From NCBI RefSeq assembly GCF_003254665.1, contig NZ_QHGY01000001.1:620001-684000 (forward strand): 64,000 nt of DNA, written 5' to 3'. This DNA is from Billgrantia lactosivorans. GTDB lineage: Bacteria > Pseudomonadota > Gammaproteobacteria > Pseudomonadales > Halomonadaceae. The translations under genes and the position numbers were made by a program. Under the pieces are notes generated by a model. That model was not told where the DNA came from and ran no database searches. It saw only the letters and a list, made by a program, of their open reading frames with translations. How positions within the stretch are numbered: position 1 is the first letter of the stretch; each line of letters opens with the position of its first letter. Of this stretch, positions 9,381 through 18,241 are shown piece after piece.

Positions 9381-9965
9381 TCAGGCCGAGGCGATCGGCC
9401 GGCCCACGCAGAGCGCCGACACCAGCCCCGGCGGGAGCTCGCGAAAGGCCGCGTCGGCCTCGGCCCCGAGGCCGTCGAGAAGGCGAGTGAAGAAGGCGCG
9501 GCCGGCCACCACCGCGACGATGTCGAAGATCTCGGCATCGCCGAGGCCGTGCGCCCGCAGCGCGTCGATATCCTCGGCGCCGACCTCCTGGGCGCGACAC
9601 GCCACCTTGGCGGCGAAGGCCATCATGCTGCGCTCGGCCTCGCTGAGCGGCCCCGCCTCGCCCGCCACCATGGCCTGCGTCCCCTCCATGCCGAGCAGCT
9701 CCGCGAGGGCCTTGGCATGCGCCAGCGAGCAGTAGCTGTTGCCCAGGGCGCGGGCGGCGGCGAGGGTCACCAGCTCGTAGCGGCGCGCATCCATGGGGCG
9801 GCGGATCGTCGCGATCAGTGCCGCCCAGCATTTCATCACCTCGGGGCGATGGCAGAACAGCCGGGCATAGTTGGGAAGAAAGCCGAAGTGGGCCTGCTGG
9901 CGCTGGTACATCTCGCTGACCTCGCCCTCGGCCAGTTCCGGGGCAATCGTCTCGATATAGCTCAT
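9381..9965 (-). CDS. AhpD-like / carboxymuconolactone decarboxylase family protein
   Basis: 194-residue alpha-helical protein of the peroxidase-related AhpD subfamily. These proteins are often predicted to reduce peroxides or handle thiols. The active-site region reads NSYCSLAHAK (Cys79, His83), so the classical CxxC-x3-H motif keeps only its second cysteine, as in other members of this peroxidase-related branch. It lies 17 bases downstream of the cysteine synthase-glutaredoxin gene on the same strand, suggesting one transcript and a shared thiol or oxidative-stress theme. Substrate unknown. Confidence 0.8.
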   Translation of the reverse strand: MSYIETIAPELAEGEVSEMYQRQQAHFGFLPNYARLFCHRPEVMKCWAALIATIRRPMDARRYELVTLAAARALGNSYCSLAHAKALAELLGMEGTQAMVAGEAGPLSEAERSMMAFAAKVACRAQEVGAEDIDALRAHGLGDAEIFDIVAVVAGRAFFTRLLDGLGAEADAAFRELPPGLVSALCVGRPIASA

Positions 9966-9982
9966 GTGGGTCCTCTCCCGTG

Positions 9983-11485
9983 TCAGGCTTCGGCGGAGCG
10001 CGGATGCAGCCAGGCCGGCAACAGCAGCCTTGAGTCGATCCGCGCCGTGCTGTCATGGGCAACGCCGCACGCCGCGAGGCGCTCGCCCAGGCTGCCGTTC
10101 TCCCACGCCTCGAACAGCTCGCCGCAGCCGCCCAGCGGCTCGCCGCCGATGAAGATCTGCGGAATGGTGGGCGCCCCGGTGCGCCGGGCCAGCACCGGGC
10201 GCAGGCGCACGCCCATGTCGCCGACCTGGCAGGCAGGCGAATCGAGTTCGACGCTCAGCACGTCGACGCCCAGGCGGTCGAACAGCTTGCGCGCGGCCCA
10301 GCAGAACTCGCACCAGGCCAGGGCGAACATGACCACCGGCGCCTGGGCCAGGTAGTCGTCGAGCCGTTGCTCGGCCTCGGCGTCGCTTGTCGCTTCCTGC
10401 GCCGCGGCGACACGCACCGCGGGCGTGGCAGAAGGCTGGGGGGCCGGCGCTGCCGCGGGCGTGTCGAAGCGGAAACCGGGCGTGGAACGGGACAGCGCCA
10501 GCTCCTCCTCGTTCATCTCGTCCTCGATGCCCGCGAACAGCGGCGTGGTCTGATAGCGCTCGCCGGTATCCGGCAGCATGCAGACGACATGACTGCCGGC
10601 CGGTGCCCGCCGCGCCACCTCCAGGGCCGCCGCCAGGGTCGCGCCGGCGGAGATGCCGACGAAGATACCCTCCTTGCGCGCCAGCTCGCGGGCCAGCCGC
10701 AGCGCCTCTTCTCCCGCCACCGGCACCACCTCGTCGACCATCCCGGCGGCCACCGCCTGCTGGGTCAGGGGCGAGATGAAATCGGGGCTCCAGCCCTGCA
10801 TCAGGTGCGGACGGAAGCGCGGGTGGCTGACGCCTTGCGGCTGGACTTCGCCGCTGCCCAGCAGCGGCGCATTGTCGGGCTCGGCCACGACGATGCGCGT
10901 CCGGGCATCGGCCGCCTTGAGTACCCGGGAGACGCCCTTGAGCGTGCCGCCGGTGCCGAAGCCAGTCACCCAGGCATGGATCGGCTCGCCCTGCATGTCG
11001 TCGAGAATCTCCCGCGCCGTGGTGCGGCTATGCACCTCGGCGTTGGCCTCGTTCTCGAACTGTCGGCACAGAAAGTAGCCGTGGGTCTCGGCCAGCTCGA
11101 CCGCCTTGGCCAGCATGCCGCTGCCCTTCTCCGAGGCCGGCGTCAGGACCACCCGTGCGCCGAGGAAGCGCAGCAGCCGCCGGCGCTCTAGGCTGAAGCT
11201 CTCGGCCATGGTCACGACCAGCGGGTAGCCCTTGCGCGCGCACACCATGGCCAGGCCGATCCCGGTATTGCCACTGGTGGCCTCGATCACCGTCTGGCCC
11301 GGGCGCAGGTCACCGCTGCGTTCGGCCGCCTCGATCACCGCCAGTGCCATACGGTCCTTGACCGAACCCATGGGGTTGAAGGCCTCCACCTTCACGTGAA
11401 GATTGACGTCCGGCGGGGCGAGCCGAGCGAGTCGCACCAACGGGGTGCGGCCGATGGTTTCCAGGATGCTGGCGTAGCGGGCCAT
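9983..11485 (-). CDS. Cysteine synthase fused to a C-terminal glutaredoxin-like domain
   Basis: 500-residue two-domain protein. Residues 1-310 are an O-acetylserine sulfhydrylase-type PLP enzyme: the PLP lysine is Lys43 in NPMGSVKDR, the substrate loop is TSGNTGIG (about residue 70), and the phosphate-binding loop is GFGTGGTLKG. A low-complexity Ala/Pro linker (about 335-370) leads to a glutaredoxin fold with a CxxC active site (WCEFC, about residues 391-394) and the cis-proline loop TIPQIFIGG. The fusion could couple thiol reduction to sulfur assimilation; that is inference. The ATG at 11485 has a strong GAGGAGA ribosome site. The frame remains open far upstream of it, but that stretch is antisense to the next gene. 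Confidence 0.9.
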   Translation of the reverse strand: MARYASILETIGRTPLVRLARLAPPDVNLHVKVEAFNPMGSVKDRMALAVIEAAERSGDLRPGQTVIEATSGNTGIGLAMVCARKGYPLVVTMAESFSLERRRLLRFLGARVVLTPASEKGSGMLAKAVELAETHGYFLCRQFENEANAEVHSRTTAREILDDMQGEPIHAWVTGFGTGGTLKGVSRVLKAADARTRIVVAEPDNAPLLGSGEVQPQGVSHPRFRPHLMQGWSPDFISPLTQQAVAAGMVDEVVPVAGEEALRLARELARKEGIFVGISAGATLAAALEVARRAPAGSHVVCMLPDTGERYQTTPLFAGIEDEMNEEELALSRSTPGFRFDTPAAAPAPQPSATPAVRVAAAQEATSDAEAEQRLDDYLAQAPVVMFALAWCEFCWAARKLFDRLGVDVLSVELDSPACQVGDMGVRLRPVLARRTGAPTIPQIFIGGEPLGGCGELFEAWENGSLGERLAACGVAHDSTARIDSRLLLPAWLHPRSAEA

Positions 11486-11647
11486 GGTGATTCTCCTCGG
11501 GTAGACAGGTCCACAGGGTCGGCCCGGGCCGAGGAAGCGGGCGTGGAAACCAGCGTGGTTTTTTGCTGCCAAGTGAGTAGAAAAATGGGCGACCAGGCCG
11601 AGGGAGGCGCGAACTATACTGCTAGGGTTATCCCACCGGGTCCTGAC

Positions 11648-13894
11648 ATGCACGCGCTGACCCTCAACCTGCTTGGCGATCTCGAAGTGATCCGGGACGG
11701 ACAGGTGTTGGTGCTGCCTCCTTCCAGGAAAACCCGTGCTCTGCTCGGCTACCTGGCGCGACACTCGCGCCCCTTGAGCCGCGAGCACTTGTGCGACCTG
11801 CTTTGGGAACTGCCCGACGATCCACGAGGCTCGCTGCGCTGGAGCCTGTCGAAGCTGCGCCGTGTGGTGGACGCTGCGGGTCGGCCCCGCCTCAGGGCCG
11901 ACCGGCACGGCGTGCTGCTGGACACTTCCGATATCGACATCGATGTGGTCGGCCTGCATGCGCTGTGCCGTGACGGCTTGGCCGCAGCCGACATCGACCA
12001 GCTCGAGCGCACCGCCAGCCGCTATCGGGGCCATTTCCTCGAGGGCCTGGAACTGGACCGCTTTGCCGATTTTCACGGCTGGTACCTGGCCGAGCGAGAA
12101 GCCGCCATGCGAGCCCAGACGACCCTGCTGACGACGCTGGTCCAGCGCCTTGCCGATACACCGGAACGCGCGCTGCCCCACGCCCACGCCTGGGTACGCC
12201 TCGTCCCCTTCGACGAAGCGGCTCGTGCCTGGCTGGTGCGTCTGCTGCTGGCCCTGCACCGTCCGCGCGAAGCCGAACAGCAGCTGCAACTGGGCGTGCG
12301 CCTCATTCGTGAAGCGGGCCTGCCGCTCAACGGCCAGCTGCTGCGCGCCTGGCGGGAGACCCGTCAGGTTCAGGGCTCCATGGTGAGTGCCGGCACAGGC
12401 ATGCCGCCTCTCTCCGCCGCTGACGCCCCCCTCGCCCATGCAGGCGATACCCTGGAAGTGATGCGCTGGGCGGCGCTGCTGGCTCCTGATCCCGATCCGG
12501 CCACCCTGGGCCGGGTCTCGGGGCTCGACACCAATCGTATCGGCCTGGCCCTGGAGGTGGCCGAACGGCACGGGTGGCTCACGTTCGGCGCCGAGGGGTT
12601 GCGTTTTTCGCGAATCGAAGTGGCTGCCGAGCTCTACCAGGCGATTTCGCCGGCACGGCGCCAGGCCATGCATCGGCGTATTGCCGAATGGCTGGCCGAA
12701 AGTCCCCTCAACGACATGCGCCAAGCCACCAGCCTGGCGCACCACGCCCATGCCAGCGGCGACCTCGAGCTGGCCGTCCGGGCGATGATCGAAGCCGGCC
12801 GCTTCTGCCTGCGCATCTTCGCCAACCAGCAAGCCCAGCACTTTGCCCAGCGGGGCCTGGCATTGGCCGACGCCATGACCGGCTCGCGGCGTGTCTGCCT
12901 GGCGCTCGAACTCCACGAGCTGCTGTACAGTGCCGCCCCCTTGGCCGATTGGGAGGCCGGTGCCGGCGAAGTGGTCGCGCTTGCCGAGCAGGCCCTGGAG
13001 CACGGCGCCCTGGCCCATGCGCGGCTCGGCTTCCAGTTGGCCAGCCATATTCGCTGGGCCCACGGCCAATGGCGCGATGCTCACGAACAGACCCTGCAGG
13101 CGGAGCGCGCGACCCGCTGCGGCGAAGGCCGCGAACAGGTCATCGCCATGGCCGAAACCGCGCGCTGCCTGGCCATGCTGGAGCGCGACCTGAACCAGGC
13201 GAAGGCACTGCTCGCCCAGGCGCGCGAACTGGCCATCCAGCAGAATATCGGGCACCCGGCCATTCCGCTGGCCCAGGGACTGCTCAGCCTGCACGAGGAT
13301 CGTTTCGACAGTGCGGAAAGCTACTTCAAGGAGGCCCGCACCCTGTGCAAGGCCATGGGGGACAGGCTGGGCGAGTTCCAGGCCCAGGAGACGCTGCTGC
13401 TGATGGACTTCGAGCGGGACGATTACGCCCGCGCCCGGGAACGCTGCGCCCAACTTCGCGAACTCGCCGAACGGCTGCGCGACGGCAGCGAGGCGCCCTA
13501 TGCCGCCAGCGCCGACGCCTTGTGCCACTACGCCCTGGAGGACGACTCCGACCCCTTCGGCGTGGCACTCGTGCCCCTGCGCCACGCCGATGCCCGCCAC
13601 CGCCTGGCGGTGCTGCTGCTGCAGGCGGCACGGCTCGACCTCGCTCGCGCAAGAACCGAAACGGCACGACAGCGCGCCAGCGAAGCCCTCGAGCACGCGC
13701 GGGTGCTGGAACGCCGCAGCGAGCAGCTGCTGGCCCACGCCCTGCTGGCCGAATGTGCCCGGCGCCTAGGCGACACGCCAGCCTGGCGCCTGCATGCCCA
13801 GGCCGCCGAAGCGCTGGCGCAGGAGCCCGTTGCCGGCTGGGCCCGGCGACGCTGGCAGGCGCTGCGGGACCAGCCCACCGAGGACGGAACATGA
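11648..13894 (+). CDS. SARP/BTAD-type transcriptional activator with TPR region
   Basis: 748-residue regulator. Residues 1-95 form an OmpR-like winged helix as in SARP activators (LLGDLEVIRDGQ, then SRKTRALLGYLARH and SLRWSLSKLRRVVD). Residues about 100-245 match a bacterial transcriptional activation (BTAD) domain. Then follows the winged-helix linker normally found after the NTPase in AAA/STAND regulators (RFSRIEVAAELYQ, SPARRQAMHRRIAEWL) and a TPR-like helical tail, but no Walker A motif is present, so the NTPase appears to be missing. ATG 11648 begins the conserved domain; an upstream ATG at 11585 is possible. It overlaps the next gene by ATGA and probably controls it and the OsmC/flavoenzyme pair. 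Confidence 0.82.
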   Translation: MHALTLNLLGDLEVIRDGQVLVLPPSRKTRALLGYLARHSRPLSREHLCDLLWELPDDPRGSLRWSLSKLRRVVDAAGRPRLRADRHGVLLDTSDIDIDVVGLHALCRDGLAAADIDQLERTASRYRGHFLEGLELDRFADFHGWYLAEREAAMRAQTTLLTTLVQRLADTPERALPHAHAWVRLVPFDEAARAWLVRLLLALHRPREAEQQLQLGVRLIREAGLPLNGQLLRAWRETRQVQGSMVSAGTGMPPLSAADAPLAHAGDTLEVMRWAALLAPDPDPATLGRVSGLDTNRIGLALEVAERHGWLTFGAEGLRFSRIEVAAELYQAISPARRQAMHRRIAEWLAESPLNDMRQATSLAHHAHASGDLELAVRAMIEAGRFCLRIFANQQAQHFAQRGLALADAMTGSRRVCLALELHELLYSAAPLADWEAGAGEVVALAEQALEHGALAHARLGFQLASHIRWAHGQWRDAHEQTLQAERATRCGEGREQVIAMAETARCLAMLERDLNQAKALLAQARELAIQQNIGHPAIPLAQGLLSLHEDRFDSAESYFKEARTLCKAMGDRLGEFQAQETLLLMDFERDDYARARERCAQLRELAERLRDGSEAPYAASADALCHYALEDDSDPFGVALVPLRHADARHRLAVLLLQAARLDLARARTETARQRASEALEHARVLERRSEQLLAHALLAECARRLGDTPAWRLHAQAAEALAQEPVAGWARRRWQALRDQPTEDGT

Positions 13895-14442
13895 TCGATG
13901 TCATCCTCGAACGCGGCTTCGACCGCCCCCTCGAACCATGGCTGGTGCGCTCTCTGACCGAAGCGGCTCTGCCTTGTTTCGACCTGCACCGGATTTGCTG
14001 GCACGAGAGCCTGCTGGCACGGGACGGACGCCGCCTGGTCTGCCATTTCCAGGCTCCCGACGCGGAATCGGCACGCATCGGCCTGCGCCAGGCCGGCGCC
14101 GATGTCAGCTCGCTGTGGGGCGGCAGCGTCATCGATGCCCCCGGCCTGGGGTCGTCCGAGCTGGCTGCCGCCAACGTCATCGTGGAACGCCACTTCGCCG
14201 CCCCGGTGACCTTCGAGGCGATCCAGGCGCTGGAAGACGCCGGGGGCGCGTGCCTGCAAAACCATCGGGTGAGGTTCCTGCGCACCTTCTTCTCGCTCGA
14301 CCGGCGACGCATGTTCTGCCTCTACCAAGCTCCGGACGCCGAATCGGTCCGCCTGGCCCAGTATCAGGCCGGCATGCCGGTCACCCGCATCTGGACCTTC
14401 CAGCGTATCGCCCCGGCAGTGAATTCCACGCCACCCACCTGA
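13891..14442 (+). CDS. Tandem DUF4242 protein (SCO4226-like ferredoxin fold)
   Basis: 183 residues made of two copies of the DUF4242 fold. Repeat 1 (about 1-85) contains VCHFQAPDAESARIGLRQAG and repeat 2 (about 90-175) FCLYQAPDAESVRLAQYQAG; the APDAES-R motif aligns directly. Related single-domain proteins such as Streptomyces SCO4226 bind nickel, but metal binding has not been shown for this arrangement. It is translationally coupled to the upstream BTAD regulator (ATGA overlap at 13891), which suggests it acts with the regulator, perhaps as a sensor or partner. This coupling is seen; the role is inferred. Confidence 0.78.
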   Translation: MIDVILERGFDRPLEPWLVRSLTEAALPCFDLHRICWHESLLARDGRRLVCHFQAPDAESARIGLRQAGADVSSLWGGSVIDAPGLGSSELAAANVIVERHFAAPVTFEAIQALEDAGGACLQNHRVRFLRTFFSLDRRRMFCLYQAPDAESVRLAQYQAGMPVTRIWTFQRIAPAVNSTPPT

Positions 14443-14494
14443 AAAACCACGCCCTCTCCCACGCTGACTCACACCAAGCGCGTCGAATCTCGCC

Positions 14495-14514
14495 GTTGAC
14501 CGCTGACGGTCAAC
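14495..14514 (+). promoter_or_regulatory. 8-bp hairpin upstream of the OsmC gene
   Basis: Perfect inverted repeat GTTGACCG-ctga-CGGTCAAC in the 106-base gap between the DUF4242 gene and the OsmC gene. There is no T-run, so an operator (for the BTAD regulator, for example) is as likely as an attenuator. Confidence 0.5.
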
Positions 14515-14548
14515 CCCGACGAGACACAACGACACGAGGAGAGCGTCA

Positions 14549-15109
14549 ATGCACACCGCCACCCAACCGATCGACAACGGCGTCAACGTCACCGCCCTGC
14601 TGGGCGCCCGCGAGGCGCTGGCCCAGGCCCCCGCCGCCGCCCGCTTCACCTGGCGCGCGCACTGCGCCTGGGTCCGCGGCACACACAGCCGCATCGCCAT
14701 CGAGGAGTTCCACGGCCTCGGCGAAACCCAGCGGCACCGCTCGCGCTACACCTTCGAGGCCGACCACCCCGAGGTGTTCGCCGCCGAGGACAACGGCCCC
14801 ACCCCGGTGGAGTACGTGCTGTTGGGCCTGGCCGCCTGCCTCACCGCCGGCGTCGCCGCCGTGGCCCAGCATCGCGGCATCCAGCTGCGCTCGGTCAAGG
14901 CCGTTGTGGAGGGCGACATGGACATCCAGGGCATCCTCGGCATGGACCCGGAGGTGCGCAACGGCTTCGACGACATCCGCGTGACGTTCGAGATCGACGC
15001 CGATGCCAGCCGTGCCGACATCGAGGCGCTGGTCGCCCAGTCGCAGAAACGCTCGGCGGTCTACGACCTGCTCACCAACCCGACCCACGTCAAGGTCGAG
15101 GTAAAGTGA
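14549..15109 (+). CDS. OsmC/Ohr family protein
   Basis: 186-residue OsmC-fold protein. The family handles organic hydroperoxides or related thiol chemistry through active-site cysteines. The central helix GLAACLTAGVAAVA (Cys near residue 96) is the usual OsmC motif following PTPVEYVL. The second catalytic cysteine of classical Ohr is not evident, so peroxidase activity is uncertain. It has a good GAGGAGA ribosome site and is coupled by a 4-base overlap to the flavoenzyme that follows. Confidence 0.86.
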   Translation: MHTATQPIDNGVNVTALLGAREALAQAPAAARFTWRAHCAWVRGTHSRIAIEEFHGLGETQRHRSRYTFEADHPEVFAAEDNGPTPVEYVLLGLAACLTAGVAAVAQHRGIQLRSVKAVVEGDMDIQGILGMDPEVRNGFDDIRVTFEIDADASRADIEALVAQSQKRSAVYDLLTNPTHVKVEVK

Positions 15110-16362
15110 AGACCGTGACCGCCGTGGTCGTCGGCGCCGGGCACGCGGGGCTCGCCATGAGCCACCACCTGGCCCGGCACGCCATCGACCACGTGCTCCT
15201 GGAACGCGGCGAGGTGGCCAATGCCTGGCGGCACCAGCGCTGGGACTCGCTGCGCCTGCTCACGCCCAACTGGCAGACGCGGCTGCCCGGCCAGGTTTAC
15301 AGCGGGCCGGAGCCGCAAGGCTTCATGGGCATGGCGGAGCTGATCGCCTTTCTCGACCACTATGCGCGGAGCCTCTCGGCCCCGCTGCATACCGACACCG
15401 AGGTGGTCTCGGTGCGCCAGGCCGAGGACGGCTACCGGGTGGTGACCCACCGGGGCGACTGGCGCTGCCGGGCGGTGGTGATCGCCACCGGCGCCTGCCA
15501 GCTTCCCATTGTGCCCGCCATGGCCGCCGCCCTTCCGCCCTGGATCGAAAGCCTGACGCCCCACGAATATCGTCGCCCGGAGCAGTTGCCGCCGGGCGGC
15601 GTGCTGGTGGTCGGCGCCTCGGCCACCGGTGTGCAACTGGCCGACGAGATCCAGCGCAGCGGCCGCCCCGTGACGCTTGCCGTGGGCCAGCACCTGCGCT
15701 TGCCGCGGAGCTACCGCGACCGCGACATCCAGTGGTGGCTGGAGCGCGCCGGGATGCTCGACCAGCGCTTCGACGAGGTGGAGGACCTGGCCCGCGCCCG
15801 GCGCCAGCCCTCGCCTCAACTGCTGGGCAGCGCCGTGCCGCAGGACCTGGACCTCAACGCCCTGAGCGATCGCGGCGTGCGCCTGGTCGGCCGCCTGGCG
15901 GGCCTGTCCGGTACCCGGTTGCAGTTCTCGGGCTCACTTGCGGTGCACTGCACGACGGCGGATCTCAAGCTCGCCCGGCTGCTAGACAATCTGGACGCCT
16001 GGGCCAGCACCCATGGCTGGCACGACGCCCTGCCCGCCCCGCAGCGCCTACCCTCCACGCGAGTACCGCAGCGGCCCTGCCTTGGGCTCGACCTGGCCGC
16101 CGGCGAGATCAAGACGGTGCTGTGGGCCACCGGCTTTCGCCCCGATTTTAGCTGGCTCGAGGTGCCGGTGTTCGACGCCCGCGGAGGCCTGCGCCACGAC
16201 GGCGGCATGGTGGCACCCGGCCTCTACGCCATGGGCCTGCCGTTCATGCGCCGACGCAAGTCGGGCGCCATCCACGGCGCCGACGACGACGCCCGCGATC
16301 TCAGCCTCCATCTCGCCGGCTGGCTGGCCGGGGCGCGGCGGCGTCGCGACTCCTTCGCCTGA
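15106..16362 (+). CDS. FAD-dependent flavin-monooxygenase-like oxidoreductase
   Basis: 418-residue flavoprotein with two dinucleotide-binding motifs: FAD site VVVGAGHAGLAMSHHL at the N-terminus and NADPH site VLVVGASATGVQLADEI near residue 165. The segment WDSLRLLTPNWQTRLPG is typical of TrkA/CzcO-like FMO relatives. The start is GTG at 15106 overlapping the OsmC stop; a second in-frame GTG nine bases later is also possible. It probably oxidises a small organic substrate with NADPH and oxygen. The BTAD, DUF4242, OsmC and FMO genes look like one regulated group. Confidence 0.85.
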   Translation: MKTVTAVVVGAGHAGLAMSHHLARHAIDHVLLERGEVANAWRHQRWDSLRLLTPNWQTRLPGQVYSGPEPQGFMGMAELIAFLDHYARSLSAPLHTDTEVVSVRQAEDGYRVVTHRGDWRCRAVVIATGACQLPIVPAMAAALPPWIESLTPHEYRRPEQLPPGGVLVVGASATGVQLADEIQRSGRPVTLAVGQHLRLPRSYRDRDIQWWLERAGMLDQRFDEVEDLARARRQPSPQLLGSAVPQDLDLNALSDRGVRLVGRLAGLSGTRLQFSGSLAVHCTTADLKLARLLDNLDAWASTHGWHDALPAPQRLPSTRVPQRPCLGLDLAAGEIKTVLWATGFRPDFSWLEVPVFDARGGLRHDGGMVAPGLYAMGLPFMRRRKSGAIHGADDDARDLSLHLAGWLAGARRRRDSFA

Positions 16363-16399
16363 CGGCGGCTCAGGTGCAGACGGATGTGCGGAAGCAAGA

Positions 16400-16434
16400 A
16401 AGACCCGGCCGCTCGCCCTGAGCGGCCGGGTCTT
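16400..16434. terminator. Bidirectional terminator between convergent genes
   Basis: Perfect 14-bp stem (AAGACCCGGCCGCT / AGCGGCCGGGTCTT) with a 7-base loop, lying between the FMO-like gene (+) and the amidohydrolase (-). The arms end in short A and T stretches, as expected for a terminator used from both sides. Confidence 0.85.
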
Positions 16435-16457
16435 GCTAATCGTTCGGTCTTCTCCTG

Positions 16458-17264
16458 TCAGTCGATTTCGCCCAGTCGAAAGAGAGCTTGTGGCGATTTC
16501 TCCAGGATATAACGACGGTCGTCTTCATCGCCGATCCAACCGGCCAGCCAGTCGAAGGTGTCCCGGTAACTGTGCTTGCCTTCATGGCGGGTCCAGGGCC
16601 AGTCACTGCCCCACACCAGTCGTTCACGCCCCAACGCTTCCAGTAGCGCTCGGACATGAGGTCGCAGATCAGCCACGGGCGATCGATACGGCGCCGACAG
16701 CTTGACCCAGGTGCGACCGTAGCGGCCGGCTTCCAGCAGCAGGCGAAAACCGGCATCGGCGGCGGGGTCGGCCTCGACGGGCAGCCCCAGGTGATCGATC
16801 ACCAGTGTGACCCCGTGCTCGTGCAGCGCGGGGAAGATTTCGGGCAGGCGATCCCCTTCGAGGTGCAGCTCCAGGTGCCAGCCCAGCACCTTCAGCCGGT
16901 TGAGAAAACCGATCCACTCCGGATCGTTGAGGTCGGGAAGCTCGCGGCGCCGTTCGATCAGGTTCCAGCGCACGCCGACGATGCCGGCCGCATCGAGCTG
17001 ACGCATCTCCGTCAGGCCGGCCTCCTTGGGAAGCTGCACCACTCCGCGGTAGTTCTCACCCAGATCGGCGAGGATACGCAACAACTCACGATTGTCGTGA
17101 CCGAGAAAGCTCGGCTGTACCAGCACGCCACCGCGAAGCTCGCATGACGACAGATGTGCCTGCCATTCATGCAGAGGCGCCGGCCGCGACGGGCGATAGT
17201 TGGAGCCCTTGACCTCATCCACCTGCGGATAGACGTGGGCATGACAGTCGAATCCTTGCTTCAC
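16458..17264 (-). CDS. Amidohydrolase family protein (2-pyrone-4,6-dicarboxylate lactonase-like)
   Basis: 268-residue metal-dependent TIM-barrel hydrolase. The N-terminal DCHAHVY supplies the His8-x-His10 pair; LHLEGD, VIDHLGLP and the C-terminal VWGSDWPWTRH provide the other barrel-end residues typical of the lactonase branch (LigI and sugar-lactone relatives). It probably opens a lactone of an organic acid. The start is GTG at 17264 with a GGGAG ribosome site. It is divergent from a GntR regulator that precedes tctCBA, so the natural reading is that the imported (tri)carboxylate or lactone is its substrate. Confidence 0.82.
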   Translation of the reverse strand: MKQGFDCHAHVYPQVDEVKGSNYRPSRPAPLHEWQAHLSSCELRGGVLVQPSFLGHDNRELLRILADLGENYRGVVQLPKEAGLTEMRQLDAAGIVGVRWNLIERRRELPDLNDPEWIGFLNRLKVLGWHLELHLEGDRLPEIFPALHEHGVTLVIDHLGLPVEADPAADAGFRLLLEAGRYGRTWVKLSAPYRSPVADLRPHVRALLEALGRERLVWGSDWPWTRHEGKHSYRDTFDWLAGWIGDEDDRRYILEKSPQALFRLGEID

Positions 17265-17332
17265 GTTGGCTCCCTCACCCTGGCCTCCTCATCGCCTGGC
17301 CCTTGGCGGCTGAAGCCAAGGCCTCTTGTTAA

Positions 17333-17358
17333 GACTTAAGTCTAGTTCTCTAGAGAAC
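17333..17358. promoter_or_regulatory. Two adjacent palindromes, probable GntR operator
   Basis: The 163-base divergent gap between the amidohydrolase and gntR genes contains GACTTAAGTC (17333-17342) and GTTCTCTAGAGAAC (17345-17358), both perfect palindromes, within a locally AT-rich stretch. Their position between divergent promoters suits an operator for the adjacent HutC-type regulator. Assignment to that regulator is inference. Confidence 0.6.
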
Positions 17359-17427
17359 CGGTTGACTAGAAGTATACACTGGTCTTTAGTGACAGCAACA
17401 AGACAGCGAATCCAGGAGATCGAACCC

Positions 17428-18186
17428 ATGTGTGCATTGCGCATGCCCCAAGCCGACGGGCGCCTTCCCCTCTATGCCCGGCTGCGCGATCAGTTGGCGT
17501 CGCGGATCGCCAATGGGGAGTGGTCGCCGGGCGACACGATCCCCTCGGAGAATCGCCTGGCCGAGGAGTACGGTGTGGCGCTGGCCACCATGCGCATGGC
17601 GCTGAAACAACTCGTGGACGAAGGCCTGCTGGAGCGGCGCCGGGGCACCGGCACCTTCGTCAAGCAGCCGGCTTTTCGCGCCGACCTGTTCCGCTTCTTC
17701 CATGTTCACGACGCCGAGGATCCCGACGGCTCCATGATTCCGGAGAGCCGTATTCTCCGTCGTGAGGAGGTCGAAACGCCCGCCGAGGTCCGGCTGGCCT
17801 TCGGCGAGCCGGTCGCGACGAATTGCATCAAGCTCGAGCGCGTTCGCCTGTGGTCCGGCGAACCGATGCTGTTCGAGGAGGTTTACCTGCGCCTGCCCGA
17901 TTTCGAAGGGCTGCTGGCGCTCGACCCCAAGGACATGGGACCGCTGCTCTACCCCGTTTTCCTTCAGGAATTCGGGATTCTCATCTCGTCGGCGACGGAT
18001 GAGCTTTCGTTCGGCACCGCCACCCAGGCAAGCGCCAGGTACCTGGGACTGCCTGCCAATTCGCCGGTTGCCGTCATCGAGCGCATCGCGCGCAATCCCG
18101 TGGGCCGCGTCATCGAGTATCGCCGCGTGCATGGCCGCCCCGAGCGCTTCCGCTATCGCGTCACCCTCGGCGAACAAAACGCCTGA
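17428..18186 (+). CDS. GntR family regulator, HutC/UTRA subfamily
   Basis: 252-residue repressor. The winged helix lies in residues 10-75 (YARLRDQLASRIANGEW, then SENRLAEEYGVALATMRMAL and GTGTFV). The C-terminal UTRA ligand-binding domain (about 90-250) includes VRLWSGEPMLFEEVYL and ends VIEYRRVHGRPERFRYRV. ATG 17428 is preceded by AGGAGA; an earlier in-frame start at 17326 lies within the divergent promoter and is unlikely. It probably controls both the amidohydrolase and tctCBA in response to the substrate or a metabolite. Confidence 0.88.
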   Translation: MCALRMPQADGRLPLYARLRDQLASRIANGEWSPGDTIPSENRLAEEYGVALATMRMALKQLVDEGLLERRRGTGTFVKQPAFRADLFRFFHVHDAEDPDGSMIPESRILRREEVETPAEVRLAFGEPVATNCIKLERVRLWSGEPMLFEEVYLRLPDFEGLLALDPKDMGPLLYPVFLQEFGILISSATDELSFGTATQASARYLGLPANSPVAVIERIARNPVGRVIEYRRVHGRPERFRYRVTLGEQNA

Positions 18187-18241
18187 AGCGGGCCTCGATG
18201 CCCGCCCCATGTCCTCACGATTCCAACGACAGGTACGACAA

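Noticed and set aside
11486..13738. Long upstream extension of the cysteine synthase-glutaredoxin frame on the minus strand
   Set aside because: It is antisense to the well-supported BTAD regulator; the PLP-enzyme start with a strong ribosome site is at 11485, and the extension has no domain similarity.
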